Positions 24,852 to 39,200 of a DNA stretch of 64,000 bases are shown here, one piece after another. Numbering within the stretch: the stretch's first letter is position 1; each line of letters starts with the position of its first letter. Under the pieces are notes generated by a model. That model had not been told where the DNA came from and did not search any database. It saw only the letters and a list, made by a program, of their open reading frames with translations. A program made the position numbers and the translations under genes. Origin of the DNA: Trichoplax adhaerens (lineage: Eukaryota; Placozoa; Uniplacotomia; Trichoplacea; Trichoplacidae); contig NW_002060965.1 of the NCBI RefSeq assembly GCF_000150275.1, positions 748,923 to 812,922 on the forward strand. Direction: 5' to 3'.

Positions 24852-26181
24852 GAAACCATTTTGGGGCTGTTGTGGCTGAGATATTTTCACTATATTATTA
24901 TGGCTAGTCTAAAGGTAGAAGGAATAATAACTGCATTAATTTCTACCAGTCATTCTAATCACATTTCAAGTTGTTTTCCCATATTATCCAAAAAGATACA
25001 TATTCGTATAAGAAGAGAATCAGATACCTCAGTGTTACGCATTTATAATTGCAGATTGATCGTATTCAATATGACAAACTGCATTAGTTAAACCTGTTCA
25101 TAAGTTCTTTTTCAATATTACGAGTACAAATTGTGCTATCAGAATGCATTTAGGCGAAATTTTGAAGAAACTTACGTCCATCTTGCTGCGATTTCCAGCG
25201 ATGCATGTACTGTAACCAAGTAACTGCAGTCAAACTTCCTTCTAGTAGTTCTCCGTACGTGTTCGCTGTCAGGGATGATTGGTACTGTACGCTTATTGTA
25301 CTGTACAAAAGTACACTCAGTATACTGTACAGTACAGTACAGTATTCTAGTTTTCATTCAATATTCGCTCACCACATTTGCGCACGCTCAGTATTTTGGT
25401 AGAGTCTGCTGTTCACAATAAAAAATCCGTCTGTCTGCATCATACAGTCTACAGTACACTACAGGAAGGGTCTCTACTGTACTGTACACTCAGTGTACAG
25501 TTCTGTACAGTGCGGGCAGACGGACTTCCCTACCAAATGAAGGCTTAAATATCGGAAAATGACAACTTGGGTGTACTGTAGATCATCCATGTCTATTTTC
25601 GAAATCACTGGTACTAATTTAAGTTGAATAAGTGTCTACGACAGAATATAACTATTTTCAAGCAGAAATTTGTAATAGATAATAAAACTCAATGTAATAT
25701 TACTTAATTTAGAAAACATCAGTTGATTCAAAATCGATCGTCTGCATACTAGAGTAACAAACTGTTTGGCACGATACAGTATTTGACGAGATGAGGGCGA
25801 AAATGTCTGTCCGTCCAAGAGTGATCAGTCCTATTTAGCTCTTCTTCTAGTAGTCGATGAGTACCATGACACTGCACTGTATAGTATACGGTGTACATAA
25901 GAGTTTCTTAACTCTATAGTACGCTGTACACCCATAATGTACCATACAATACAGTACTCAAAGCAAAATTGAGCAAACCATCCGCTAAAAATACCAATAA
26001 ACCATTGATCATCAACGGCGTAACTCTTGAATCCGTTTGGTCAAAACCTGAAACCCCAACTTTTCTACTCATTTCTTTACTGCAGTGAATGTACTGTAAT
26101 CAGGCCTGAATTGGAATAGAACACTCTTAGCTTTTGAATTGTTGGCCAAGGATTAAAGAGGATTATTATCGATTATTCGCA
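24852..26181. repeat. Head-to-head interval GOLGA7/FAHD1-A with ACTGT-pentamer island
   Basis: Dense blocks of ACTGT/ACAGT pentamers with strand switches at TGTACA lie at 25281-25345 and 25440-25515, with more scattered copies to about 26100 (25860-25960 contains several). They form overlapping palindromes. Because the interval separates two divergent genes, it must hold both promoters. I see no clear TATA box. Confidence 0.75.
25391..25548. repeat. Imperfect foldback element inside the island
   Basis: The left arm TTTTGGTAG...AATCCGTCTGTCTGC is matched by the right arm GGGCAGACGGACTTCCCTACCAAA in inverted order, with ACTGT pentamers in the loop region. It looks like a MITE-like or hairpin-forming unit. 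No flanking target duplication could be established. Confidence 0.55.
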
Positions 26182-26808
26182 ATGAAAACTATGCGTAACT
26201 TTACAGAGGGTGGAACGAAGGTAGTTGCAGCTGCACTCAATTATCCCAGCCAAGCAGCTGAAGGTCGAAAGGCTCCTGCCATATTTTTAAAACCTACTTC
26301 TTCGTATATCAAAGAAGGTGAGAAAATTCGCATACCACCCGGGTATAATCGAGTTCATTACGAGGTTGAACTGGGCTGCGTTATTGGTCGTCGTGGCAAG
26401 AATATTCCGAAAGAAGAAGCCTTAAATTACGTTAGCGGTTATGCACTGGGATTGGACATGACGTTATTTGATCGAATAGATATGACGAAGCATGCCCCAT
26501 GGGATATAGCGAAAGGATTCGATACATCTTGCCCAGTTAGTAGATTTATCGAAAAAGACGAACTGAAAAATCCTGATGATACTAAATTATGGCTTAAAGT
26601 GAATCAAGAAATGGTGCATGAATGCAACACTAAAGATATGTTATTTAAAATACCTGATCTAATTAGCTATGCTAGTCAATTTATGACCCTAGAAGAAGGT
26701 GATCTACTGTTAACTGGAGCTTCTGGAAATGGGCCTGTATATTCTGGAGATAGAATCACTTGTGGATTAAACGAGATAGTGCAAATGGAATTTGATGTTA
26801 GCAACTGA
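26182..26808 (+). CDS. FAHD1: FAHD1 paralogue A, probable pseudoenzyme
   Basis: Intronless 208-aa fumarylacetoacetate-hydrolase-fold protein. FAHD1 is a mitochondrial acylpyruvase / oxaloacetate decarboxylase. Kept: FLKP, HYEVELG (metal-binding Glu pair), LDMT, AKGFDTSCPVS and LWLKVN. Changed relative to the intact copy at 46576-47199: RNYxxH is LNYPSQ (catalytic His becomes Gln) with a nearby 4-residue deletion; TARD is TLFD (Arg lost); TGTPxGxGP is TGASGNGP (one residue short). The frame is uninterrupted and structural positions are conserved, which suggests a maintained but altered or inactive protein rather than a dead gene. The start is taken as ATG 26182 (MKTMRNF); 26191 matches the start of copy B equally well. 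The open frame further upstream begins with TTG only. Divergent from GOLGA7. Confidence 0.85.
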   Translation: MKTMRNFTEGGTKVVAAALNYPSQAAEGRKAPAIFLKPTSSYIKEGEKIRIPPGYNRVHYEVELGCVIGRRGKNIPKEEALNYVSGYALGLDMTLFDRIDMTKHAPWDIAKGFDTSCPVSRFIEKDELKNPDDTKLWLKVNQEMVHECNTKDMLFKIPDLISYASQFMTLEEGDLLLTGASGNGPVYSGDRITCGLNEIVQMEFDVSN

Positions 26809-28916
26809 GACAGGTTTATTTCAAACAATATGACCATCTAGGCTAAAATATATAGGAACACTGAATAGGGTAATAATTTTTTACTGTATCCCCCGATAGT
26901 AGCAAGAAACGCATCTTTTCATTGAGTAAGCGTGCAAAGGCTGGCCAGTACTAGCTTCTCTTTCCATCGGCTTTTAAATAATTAATAAATTCATGTACCA
27001 ATTAACCAAATAGCGAATATTATTGAATCATAATCTGTTTAAGAGCATATTTTTATGCTACATTTTATGTCGCACATAGATATACATCGAAATGCAATTT
27101 ACATGAAACCTGGATGATTTTAGCTAACAAATCATTTATTTACTCCGATCCTATACTGTAACACAGCATCTACAGTAATACGTAATATGTATCAAAATTT
27201 GGAAGGTAGTGCAATCTCCAAATGAACATTGGAATACGAGTATAATCGATATCTTCGCAAATATTTTTGTAGTTGCAATGATGTGCTGTGATGTTGCGCA
27301 TTGGCAGCAACTAAATCATTATTATTGACGACTTTGCTTACATCTTATTCTCGGTGAGTCATTTGTTGGATATGCATCTGAATAGACTTTCGTAATTACG
27401 TTATGATGTGGTACATAAAATGTATAAAGCGGCATCAAGCGTAGCTAAAAGCGAAATAAGGTGCCGAAGGTATAATGCGAAAATAGTAAATTGTATAAAA
27501 AATTTAAATTTGCACACCTGCTTGTTGAGCTGAATTGTAAAGTAATGGTACAATAAATAAGATATGTATTTCTTATGTGAAACTTGTTGTGAGTTAATCA
27601 AGTTGTATTTTTTGCTTAATTTGTTTCCTATTTTAGATATTAAAAAATGTCTATTGTAAAAATGTATCCTATAATCAGCTGGGAAAGTATAAACTGCATG
27701 AGACCAGCACAGGAATGAAAGATAAACTATTCGGTGCATTATTACAGGCTGTAATAATTACAGCTACTACGTAAATCATGGCTTAAGTGCTAAGTGAAAG
27801 AGAATTAATCAAATCTGTGCATTTATTCTGTATGATATTGCCAAAAACCATGTATTTCTTGAATGAGATATTAATATGAGGTACAATTCACTGTCAAACT
27901 GGATTGACGATTCATTATACAGAATTTAGCATCAATTTGTTATCTGAAATTATGTACTGAAATGTTCATATTCAAGCAAGGTCTTTACTATAAATGAACC
28001 TCGTAAGATCAGTACCATACGAATGGAATCGATAACTATTACAGCAATATTATAGTTTTGCAAGAAGTAATACTGATTCCGTATAGGTTTGAGAAATCGA
28101 AAAACTATCTTCCTCGATGTCTCATTATTTATACTGTATTATGCTTTTATTCCTTTTGCGAATTTATTTTAACCCGTATATTGCATTACCAGTACATTGA
28201 TCATTGAAGATATTGTAGATGTACCGGCTACGGAATATCGAAGAACTCGCATTTCTATCATGCAGCGCTAACATAACAGTATAAAGCACGCACCAATACA
28301 CAGCTGACCTGGATCATTCAATATTAATTAAGAAGGCAGATTTTTTTATGTATTTTAGTGATTCTTACTGCATCACTAATGGCAACCTAGAAGTGTAACT
28401 CTTAGAGTATGATCCTTAAGAGTTGATACAAATCGAAATTAAAGAATGTGTAGTAATGCATATCAGGGAGCTAAATAGCTACTTTGTCTATATTCCGATT
28501 TACAGTTAATTTGAACGATTATCAAGTTTAAATAGTAAATTTTAGAACATTCATTTATTCAGTTACCAAAATAGACAGGACGACTGGCAACAAATATATT
28601 CTAAAAACCCTGCATTATGATAATTGTTGTATATGTATTGCATTCTTACTGTACAGTAAACTGACTATAGATTTTTGATTCATACCGTAGTAGCTTAGGT
28701 GAATTTGAACTAATATCCATTGGATATTCCTTCACCTAATTATACTTATTCTTAGTAACATATCTTATATATTTCGAATACTAGAAAGGTGAGACAGAAT
28801 TCCTATCTAGTAATATTTAAATTGATATGAGATATCTTAATCCAAACGCGTTACTTTTTATACTTGCAATCTATAAATTCATACATCTACTAATAGATTA
28901 GTAATTACAACTGCAA
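26809..28916. other. Tail-to-tail interval, no gene assigned
   Basis: Separates FAHD1-A (+) from the minus-strand gene ending at 28917. A 112-codon minus-strand frame at 27401-27739 begins with a hydrophobic stretch but shows no domain I know and no flanking exons; I do not call it. The remainder is AT-rich with only single ACTGTAC motifs. Confidence 0.45.
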
Positions 28917-30220
28917 TCAGTGACACTTATAAAAATATCTCCAATGAGTTTTTGATAAATCAGGGTCAGGCTTGTTTAAGAGTAGGTTGAGTGAGGGTAA
29001 ACTATTTACACTTTTAGAGGCTTTATCGTTGTACCAATCAAAGCTTGTTACAGAAATATGTGGTGCATTAATGCTTCGAACATTTTGATGAGAAAATGGA
29101 TAACGCCTTACAATCGGAGCAGTGTTAATATTGCGGATCAAATTCCTATCGTGACCGACAAAGGTTGATCTATAGACAGTTCGAGATCGCTCAGTAGGGA
29201 TCGATGACTCACTTAAATATTCATTCATTGAAAATTGCTGTTTATTTTTGATTGGCAGTAAACGTTTTCCATGTTTCTGTAGTAATATAAATGTACATTT
29301 AGGTAAAAGATATCAATTATTTTCAAACTTTTAAAAGCAATAGAATTTAAAAATTGATATAGACGGAGAAATTGTACATAAGCGACTTATATATCATTAA
29401 ACAGATGAAGTTATTCAAGAAATAAAGTGATATTAAATAAGTAATAGTTACATATATTGCATCTTACCATATCTAGATAGTCGCCTTTAGTTTCGTGAAC
29501 TTTACGATTGTCATGAACGGAAAACGGATTGAAATTTTTAAAAGTACTCTGTAAGAAGCAATTACAAATTGAGTGAGAAAGATAGCTTTATGCTTATCAA
29601 ATCGCTTCCACCATGCCATAATTGACTTGGTATTTATAAAGTATTAATGGGTTTCATGATACTGACTTTATTTTATTGTAATACTACGCAGTTAGTTATA
29701 ATTACAATTAGAAATATTTAGGCTTGTAGTTGATTACTTGTTAGAGTAGGATGCAATGTATGTACCATCAGCATATTAATAAATAGATTCTACATTATGT
29801 AATACTGAAGCAGTAACGGTTTACAACTATTTTATTCATATTAAGAGCCATTCTACTTGCTTAAATGAGTAACAACGATGGCTAGCGTAAAACTCTAGTT
29901 ATTATAGTACCCGATATTTATCTTCAAACCGTTCTGTTGAAAATGATTTGCAGGTTCTGTTGTCAAAATTGAAACTCTCACGTTGAGACGTTGTAGGTAT
30001 AGACATAGGTGGAGAGTGAGATCTGTACTCTTTTAGCTTCAGTCATTAGTGAATATGGAAGAATGTGTTAGAATTTCCTACATTACTCACAAGGAATAGC
30101 TATTTCAAAGAAGTATCATAAAATACTTTCGGTAATGTTAAATGTAAAAATTTCGGTCAGTGTACTTACCCATCTTCCGTCAGTCTTCGTCGATGGGGTG
30201 TATTGTCTTCCTTTAGGCAT
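28917..30220 (-). CDS. Unrecognised three-exon gene, 163-aa basic protein
   Basis: Exons on the minus strand: 30220-30170, 29548-29468, 29276-28917. All junctions are phase 0, with GTAAGT and GTAAGA donors and CAG acceptors. The ATG at 30220 opens MPKGRQYTPSTKTDGRW, exon 2 carries FNPFSVHDNRKVHETKG, and exon 3 has VTSFDWYND and ends with HWRYFYKCH and TGA. No signal peptide, membrane segment or known domain. The protein is rich in Asn, Ser, Arg and Tyr and probably lacks a compact fold. Its size, basic charge and aromatic short motifs recall small axonemal or microtubule-inner proteins, but that is speculation. The three agreeing phases and long open last exon are the evidence that it is real. 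Tail-to-tail with FAHD1-A. Confidence 0.62.
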
Positions 30221-33200
30221 TGCTGCTTCTAATTGTAAGTTAGCAATTTGCTTTAAAGTATAATTCTCATAAAATCCTTAAAATTTTATCTGCTATATAA
30301 TTGATAGATGAACCAATAAATAAGGCCTCTCACGATCGATTTAACGTCAGTTTAGCTATAATTTATGCCACTGATGATCTCAGGTAGCATACCATTCTTA
30401 TATTAGTAGTAATTAGAACAGTTTGTATTCCAAGTATCCATTGATGACGAACTACTTAATAATGTAAGTGTAATCGTAAAGGTAAGATCCTATTTAGTAG
30501 ACTACCGCAATGCACCTAAACTATAAACGATATCTGCTATCAGTTACGTTAGCCGACGATCTAGTAGTTGCAATATCCACTGCACACATTCAGCTTTTCT
30601 ATATTCACTTTCTACAGTAATCCTAGGTTAACTTCTTAGCTCTCATATGGATCAGTTTTTAATCGATTGTCATAGTCACAAGCAGCTCTGTCATCGATGT
30701 AAATAACACAGTATAGCTACTTATATATGTATAACTGACCGACTGAATTCGTTACTAGCTGCTAGAGTTTCTGTTATGACTTTACGGAAACGACGCATCT
30801 GATCCATGTTACTCGTTGCTAGGAGACCTTTTGTGTGTACAAGACAGCAATAATCACCATTAATGCATATAGTCTATACAGACTTTCCAGACAGACTTGC
30901 ATCTCTGTTAGTACTTGTACTTGTGCTGACTATAGAGGTTAATACAGTTGGTGATACGGTAAAGTATAGCAGTGATATTTCGAAAGTGCTAGATTAGCAG
31001 ACTTTCAAGTGTTTCATCCGCCGTCGAAGGTATAAAATAAATAAAAGCCGGAAGTTTTCATGCGAGGAAAAGATATGTGAAATACTATAAACAAACTGAC
31101 AAGAGCATAGACACTGCAACAATGATTAACTACGGTAGATATGACAGAAGTAGTTTTAGTTGTTGTAAATATATAGACATATAATCTCGAACGCGATATA
31201 TTTAATGCATTGTGGCTAGCGATTTGCGTATTATGACGATTCTCACACTCTCATTTCGGATTATCTTACCGAATGATAAACACTTCCTCTGATATATACT
31301 CATACATTCCATTAATACTATTGCTCAGTCCGTTCCGGAGTTGAAGTAGTCTCTATATTGACAAGGACCTGGTGTCCATTCCTACTCTGCGCCCTTGTTT
31401 CACAGTGCTGTAGTACACTCGACTAGACTAGATTCTACCATAATTCCTTAATAATGCGATACGATACTTTCGACGTAGCGGTATACGTAGGCCAGAGTCT
31501 GTAATGTAATTAGATGTGATAATAACTTATCTCAGAATACAGTCAGTTAAAATATACATCGCATGAGACGAGAGTACAGTGTGCGTACGAGTATAAATAG
31601 AACATAAAAATCTTCAGAAGGAAGCAACTTCTCTGTCTTATGGTCTGATAACGCACAGTTTTCTATTTGCCTCAATAAACTAGAGTATCTCTAAACCAGA
31701 ATGGTGTCTTTACGACAACAAAACATAACTGAGTCAATCTAACCGAACTACGCTTCATAAACATGGTCTTAAGCAAACTGTCAGTTAGCAGTGATCGAAT
31801 AGCGCTCTATAAAAATAAAATTCATAGTAAGAAAATTAAGAAGTGAGGCTTAATCAGCTAGATGCAGGCGTGCATACCCTAATCATGATTAATTCCTTTG
31901 AAAATTTGAAATCGCTTTCTGTAAAAGAGTGCTAGTAGTACCTAATACGTATGTAAAGACGTCTCCGCTGTGTATTTGTCAAATGGCTTGGCTACCCTCT
32001 GCATACAATAATTCAGCTTGTAAATCCTGAGCAATTTTAAATTGCAATTAGCCACACCAGGTTATTATAGGATAGAGACAAGTGTGGAGTATTCAGGTGT
32101 ATCAGGAGAAGCAGTAAAATCACCTTGCTATACCGCGTACTGTACATTAGAATTGCACTATGATAGAATATTGAACGTTGCAATGGTAAAATTTCCTTAA
32201 TAAACCTTTGATCTAGTAACCATTCTGTAGTCTGCAGTTCACCATAATAATATAGTATAAGTTCTGCTTCATTCGCTTCATTGGATAAAGGCAAAAGCAA
32301 TCCCTACACCGTTGGTAATTTGATGATTCTATATGCACTGTAGATAGGAGAATTACGTATTTGTATTCTATTTACCGCGTTAACTAAAGATCCTTTCTTT
32401 AACTTTAAATCTATATTGGACGTATTACCCCAGGAAAATGCATACTATACAACGCACAAATATATGTCTTAAATATCATCGTAAGCAGCTTTTGCTGACT
32501 CGGTTGCTCAGTACACTTACAGTGTAGGCTTTTAGCTAATCAGCTACCCATACACTTGTAATACTGTTCGTTTTAATTAATTATGCAAACAGAATATCTT
32601 CGTTATGCGACAAAACAAAGGCCACAGTATTTCACTTAGGGGTATGCGAAACAAATATACAGTATATGAATATTATTTATTACAGGGTTTATTATATACA
32701 GTAAGGGATATAGTATGTAGAATAAGAAGAAAAATTACGTTTATATCATAGTAAAGATAAATGATAAGCAAATGCACGTAATTATCATTTCTTAATGGAA
32801 CAAATGGATATATTAGTTTTATAATGTTGTAGCATTTTGTACTGTTGTAGTGTTTGATGCAGCTGCTTATGGCTACGGTACATTCTGAACATGATGAATT
32901 AATGATATGTTTTGTTCTTCATCAATATACTATACGCGTAAGCCGCCTACGATTTTTGCTAATTAATCTATCAATAAAGGTAAGGACACAATTACTGTGT
33001 TTACGCTATGTAAATCGGCAAGAATTAACAAAAATCACAAATTGATTTTGACGCCGTGGTAGTCAGACATTACTTATTACATGGCTATTGTCCTAAAGAT
33101 CAACAAATGCTAATAAATACATAATTATAATTGGCGCGACAACTTTATGTGAAACCATGGCCATCCCACAAACGGAGTCTTTCATGTACTAAACCATGAC

Positions 33201-36200
33201 ATCAAATTAAAAAAGATCTCTCATTCATGATTTCGTAGAATAGGATATTGCTTTTGTTGGGTAAGTACGGTTAGTAGTAGTGAAAGATTTAGTTTTGAGT
33301 ATTATTGTACGGTACCTTTGAAAACGATAGTGTTGTGAAATGTTTTCTATAGACAGCTTGTGCCCTGAATACATAATTTAGTCTGATACTTCTCGTTCTC
33401 TATTTAAGAGTCCAATGTTACTATATAGTACTAAACGCAGGTATACTATGCTGTTTTTTTTATTATCATTAGAAAGTGTGTGAAAATATTTTGTACTATG
33501 TCCGTCTGCAGTATTAACTGTAGAGTAAATAAAAATGTCATTTATTTTATTTTTATCGAATGATCCGTGGTCAATCGATTATTCTCTTACAATATATATT
33601 TATTTATAGCTTGAAGCTGACGTTACATATACAATGAACGCATATGAAGTGCATTGGTTTCTTGATCTAGCTTATTGCTTACGATATTAAATCGCAGTTG
33701 CTATATTTTCTATATAGCACATTGAAATTATAATAAAGAATTGCCGATTTTGTACAGTAGATGTACACCCAAGCAATATGCATTATATATTACCTATCAT
33801 AACAGTGTTTTAGAACAGAGAACAGAAATTAGCAAACAATTACAGTTTGTGTTTCAGATCCACAATCTATGGCTTGATTTGGCGAGATTACTCATTCAGT
33901 ATTTAAAAAGCATGTTACAAAGTACTGAATGATATCGGTCTGTACGCTTAATTACTACCACAGACTTAGTGTACCAACTAGAGTCTAGACTGCAGACTAA
34001 TTAAGCAAATCAAGAATGATTAGAATTAAAATTGAATTAATATTTAAAGAATTACCGGAATTACTAAGATCTAAGGTCGGTACAGTAAAGAGAACAAAAT
34101 AGTTGTCAAGCTGTGCGGGGAGTACAAGATATGGTCTCATCATTGTCTTTGATACATTGAATAATGAATAGAAGTACAATTGCGTTTACATAGTGTTCGA
34201 TATTGATCATTTGCTTTGTTCACTAATAATTAACTTGGATCATTACTGCCTGGAGAGAGTTTATCCAATGCCAATCAATCAGTTTGCTCTATATGATTTG
34301 AATGATTTGAATTATATCACAAAAAGATAGATCTCCAGTGATATATTTAATAAAATTCTATTAGCCGTATACGCATACTATGGTAATACGGATTGTTTAA
34401 AAGAAGGAATGCTTTGGAATTGACGCTTGTAATTAATGCGTGATAATAATTACGATCAGTCTTCGTCTTTAAATTCGAAGGGTGGCTAAGAATTTTCAAT
34501 AACTTCTGATATCGTATACTGATCAGTTTATTATCGTTATTTGTACTCCCGGGCCAAATTCATGCTATTAACTGAAGTGTATATGCTGTACTGTACATAT
34601 AAAAATTCAGATCATTTTCGAATAATCTGTTGTATATGGATACGGCACAAACTGGAGACATCTATTAGAAGAAATTTTGATCTTGAATTTGATTTTCAAT
34701 TTCAATAATAGTTTCAATTTTTGAGTTAAATTTAAAATTTACAATACTCTCTTAATGTGCAAGTTATTAAATGCGTTATTTCACCTAGAAATCTGAACGA
34801 TCTAAAGAATTATTCGTATTTTCATAATAGTATCACACCATATGTCACAGAGTCATCAGGCAGCCATGGCAATAAATGAAAAATGCGTGACGAATAATTC
34901 AATTAATTGGTTATTTGCCATTGGATTATAATGTAAAAGGTTACAACCTTCAATATGGTATTATTTGGAATCCGTAATTCGTATATCAGCCTTAAGTTAC
35001 GCTTATTGACTACAAAATACGTAGACGTACATTTCTGCTAGTACTGTATCATTTTCGTCAAATTATAGACCTTATTACCATTCAATAGCTCAATTTTACG
35101 CATTACGGAATTACAGAAGGCATGATACGACAATATAATGCTACCATTACATCGGTCTTCAGGGTAAACGTATAGAATTAAAATTCGATTCTACTGATTA
35201 GGATTCAATTTTCGTCTTGTAAATATCGAATTTAAATACTTTTTGAATCTACATTTCTTATTATGCCAGTATGTCTTAATAATATCATTACAACTTTATA
35301 TTACATTGCTTTGCCTACTACGTAATGCTAGTGCCGTAGTATGCTCGTAAGTTGCACAATAGGATATAGAGTACAGTACCAATCACTTATGCTGATTGTA
35401 TGTTATGATCTTATGACTGCATGGAATCATGCTATCTTTTGCTAATTACTATTCATTCGGTCGAAATTTAGGATGAAGTAGATCCGTACCGGAAGCGTAG
35501 TATCTGCTTGAGTGTACAAAGTACCCTGTAGATTGTACGAATTAATATCTCACTTCGTCATGACTTCAATAATAATTAACCATGAGCTCATATTGATTAT
35601 ATAATTATTTGGCTTATTCGGGACTCTTGATCAGATAGCAGAATCAACCAAATTATGTCCCATACGATTAAATATGCAGCTGCTTGCGTTATAAGGTTAG
35701 AGATACTAAGGGCCGTAAATCTTTGAGTGTACTTTCACAATACTGTATTCAGCATTGTTATCCCCAACGTACGAGCGTACAAGTACAGTACATACTGTAG
35801 AGTGGATTGGATTGAATCATTAAAAGTACTTCAGTACTACGTTATACTATACATATGTAATGATTATATTAGGGGTACTTGGACTGTGAAGAAAATCTAG
35901 CAATTGCAGATAATATGAACAGGTGTTTTAAGTTAGTTTTTTTCTGGTAATTTTAAATTAGCACGTTACGTCAAATCATTATTTGTGCAATATGCACCAA
36001 TACGCGGAAACTATACATGTGTCATCGGAACGGAAGACTTGGTTGATCAAGACTACGCGCAAAATTTATTTCTATTTTGAAAATTTTTTAATTCAGAAAC
36101 TAATAATATTGTATGATACTTGAGAATTTGCACTCTAAGAATATTGATATCACATTTTTATAGATTATACGCGTAAGTTATTGAGAGAAATCTAATTTAG

Positions 36201-39200
36201 CAAAATTGTATGCCATGTACTGAATTTTAAAATTTATGAAATCATCCTTTCATTTTCCTCTCAGAATAGATACTAAAATGAAATGAAATATGTTGCACTA
36301 AAATTTAGCATTTAAAGAAGGCTACAGCACTAAATGCAATATTGATGTGGATAGTACAGTACAGCATATAGATATTGCACAATTACTAAACTATTGGATT
36401 AAAGATTCATAAAGAACATCATTCTCCATCCTTCCTACAGGTATTGTATAAAACGGTATGAGTATAGTAACTAAATATCAGTTCAAGGTAGTAATTATTT
36501 TAATTTATTAGATACAATATTACTAGATGAAAACCTCAAGTAATAGTTTATAAAGAATAGCGAGTTCGGTATTCTATTACTTAGATTAACTTCAGATACT
36601 GTATATCGATTTCCTGATATACTCGTATACGTATACGTACAATGTATGCCAAATAAACATAGAATTGCTAGCCAAAAAAAAAATGGTTAACGATGGAGTA
36701 TTGTATTCACTTCGCTGTTTTTCATGTCCACTGGTTATACCCACTTGGTAATCACATCACTTTTAGCTCGTGATTGTATGCTGGCTTCCTGGTGTTCTAT
36801 AACGCAATTTAAAATTAAGAATTCTATACGCATACACCTAGAAGTTCATATCGTGGCTATATTACAATCATTGTTATGCATAGGCATGGATTTACAGAAT
36901 TTAAATGCAGTAGCGTAGCTAAAATATGGAGATTCACTAATTGCCGAGTTTCTAGTTTAACTGATAGGAAAATAAATAGGACAGTTTTATTCATGTACAA
37001 TGTTACCAGTGTATGCTGTACAGTACGCGTATTGTGCTTTGAAAAAAAAAAATACTGTATATATATACAGTATATTCATAAGTTACATTATTTATACAGA
37101 TCATAAAAAATTTCGGTTAAAAATTTACATCCCATGCGACTACATTACGTACATATTTACTGATAGCTCTTCATGAGATAACAGATCATTTCAGTAAATA
37201 CCATTAAATATAAATTTCATTGCATGTACGGGTATATTTGTACAAGATATATATGTTACATAATGTAAATTTATTTTTTAATTCTGTTTTATTTGTGTTG
37301 TTCATAAAATTGTAATAGTGTAAAGCTAAAGTATTACATCTGTGTATTCATTACTCGTATAATAAATAATAATAATAATATTAGGTATAAAATAAGGATG
37401 CAAATATGTAAAATGAGACTATAGGTCTGCAGTAAAAAAAATGTATCTATTACCCCTTGGAATCTGATAACATGTTAGCTTTTACAAGGGTATAGTACAT
37501 GTTCAATGAGAAATGGACACAGAGTGGGAGACAAAGGTCACAAGGCAATACAGGAATGAGATGTAATGAAATAAAAAGAATACACTTATTATTTTTTTAA
37601 ATAAAATAATATACTGTACAATGTAGTTTCCAGCAGAGAAATAATAATAATAACAAATATGAATTGTACAAGTCTTAGCTTCAAGTCTAGCAATTTTGGG
37701 CTTGGCTAAAAATCGGTTATATGAACACCATAGTCAATTACTGGAGACATTGTCGTTGGATGCGGAGTCAATTGCTATTCTTATGACGTTGCTATTAATA
37801 ATTCTTGCAGTACAGTACAGTAATTGATGTAATTATTGGAAGCCTATAAATCCATCAATAATAGGAACGATAATGCGGCTATTTTTATCTCAAGTAATTT
37901 ACAGCGTAATAACTCCCCCCTCTTTATGTAAGCATAATAATAATGGTATATAGGGAGGGCAGAAATGCAGCACGTACAAAATAAAAAAAACATGAAATAC
38001 TGTACTCGACCGCATAAAATGTTGTCTTAATATCTGATGGAAATGTATCATGCATAAATAATATTACTGCCGTTGGTAGAGATGCATAGGCGTATCTATT
38101 TTTTCATTAGCCATAAAGTACGATGTGTAGTTTAATTTGTTCTCGTCTAGATCTGCTAATAATGATGATAGTCTGTGACTAATATAGGATAACCGCTTTT
38201 ATTCTTCAATATAATTAATTATTATCAATGGCTATTGACGGAGTCGGGAGCCTTCGCCATGATACTTTGTATAGTACTATATTATTGCTACTCGCACACT
38301 AATGGAAAAGTTGTAACGCCATCATTGTCTACCCTTTTTGAGTTGAAACGTTTGATAGAAAAGTTGCTCGCAATCCACATCTGTTAAGCCTGATCTGAAT
38401 CTACACAGTCAACATTAAACAATATTTAAGATTTGCAGCTGAGTAAACTGATTTGCTTGAGCGCAATGCGCACATTCCGTACAGTACTGTTGTGAACGCG
38501 GCTGACTACAAATAACAATAATTAATTTATACGCCATTGCCGTATCGAGTTGTTGGGCATTACGTAAAAGGAAAATTAATTACTGAGAGATGTTATCTAT
38601 CCTGATTACTCAAGTTAATAACCAGTGTCCCAATCAATTTGCTAATTTTTTCATGACGGTTATTAAATTACCAAATTTATATTGGGTTCTAGTTTTTAAT
38701 TGGATATGATCGCGTCCGTCATTCATTTCCTTTTTCCTTTTTCTCTTTCTATGTTATCCAAGACCCTAGGGTATATTCAATTCTATTCTCTCTCTCTTTC
38801 TCACAGATGTACAGACGTGCAGACCACGTGTCATGGGGGTATACTGTAGACATTTTTTTTTTTAATTTGATCAATTTACGTCTTTGATACATTATTATGA
38901 CTGCATCAAAGCGTAAATACGTCTAAATATCGCTTTATTTACATGGTAATCATCATTATCCGTGTGTAACATAATAGATTGGGTATAGCTTGAACTTTAG
39001 GGATTATCAAAAGTGTACTTACGTACGTAGCTCATACACTGTATGGATTAATTATTTTAAATCCCATCCATGCAAGGTACAGCCGTCATCAATTTGATTG
39101 AGAGAAAATCAAAACGAGTGAAACGTGCTGATCGAGTAAGCCCACTACTCAGTGTGCTGTAAATGTAGCTCAGCCTTCGGACCTAATATCAGCATTGAGT

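Noticed and set aside
27401-27739. 112-codon minus-strand frame with hydrophobic start
   Set aside because: No domain, no adjoining exons with matching phase, and composition as expected from AT-rich DNA.
31985-32420. Coding-like minus-strand fragments (for example QDLQAELLYAEGSQAI before a TGA)
   Set aside because: Possible last exon, but I could not join the fragments with consistent splice phases.
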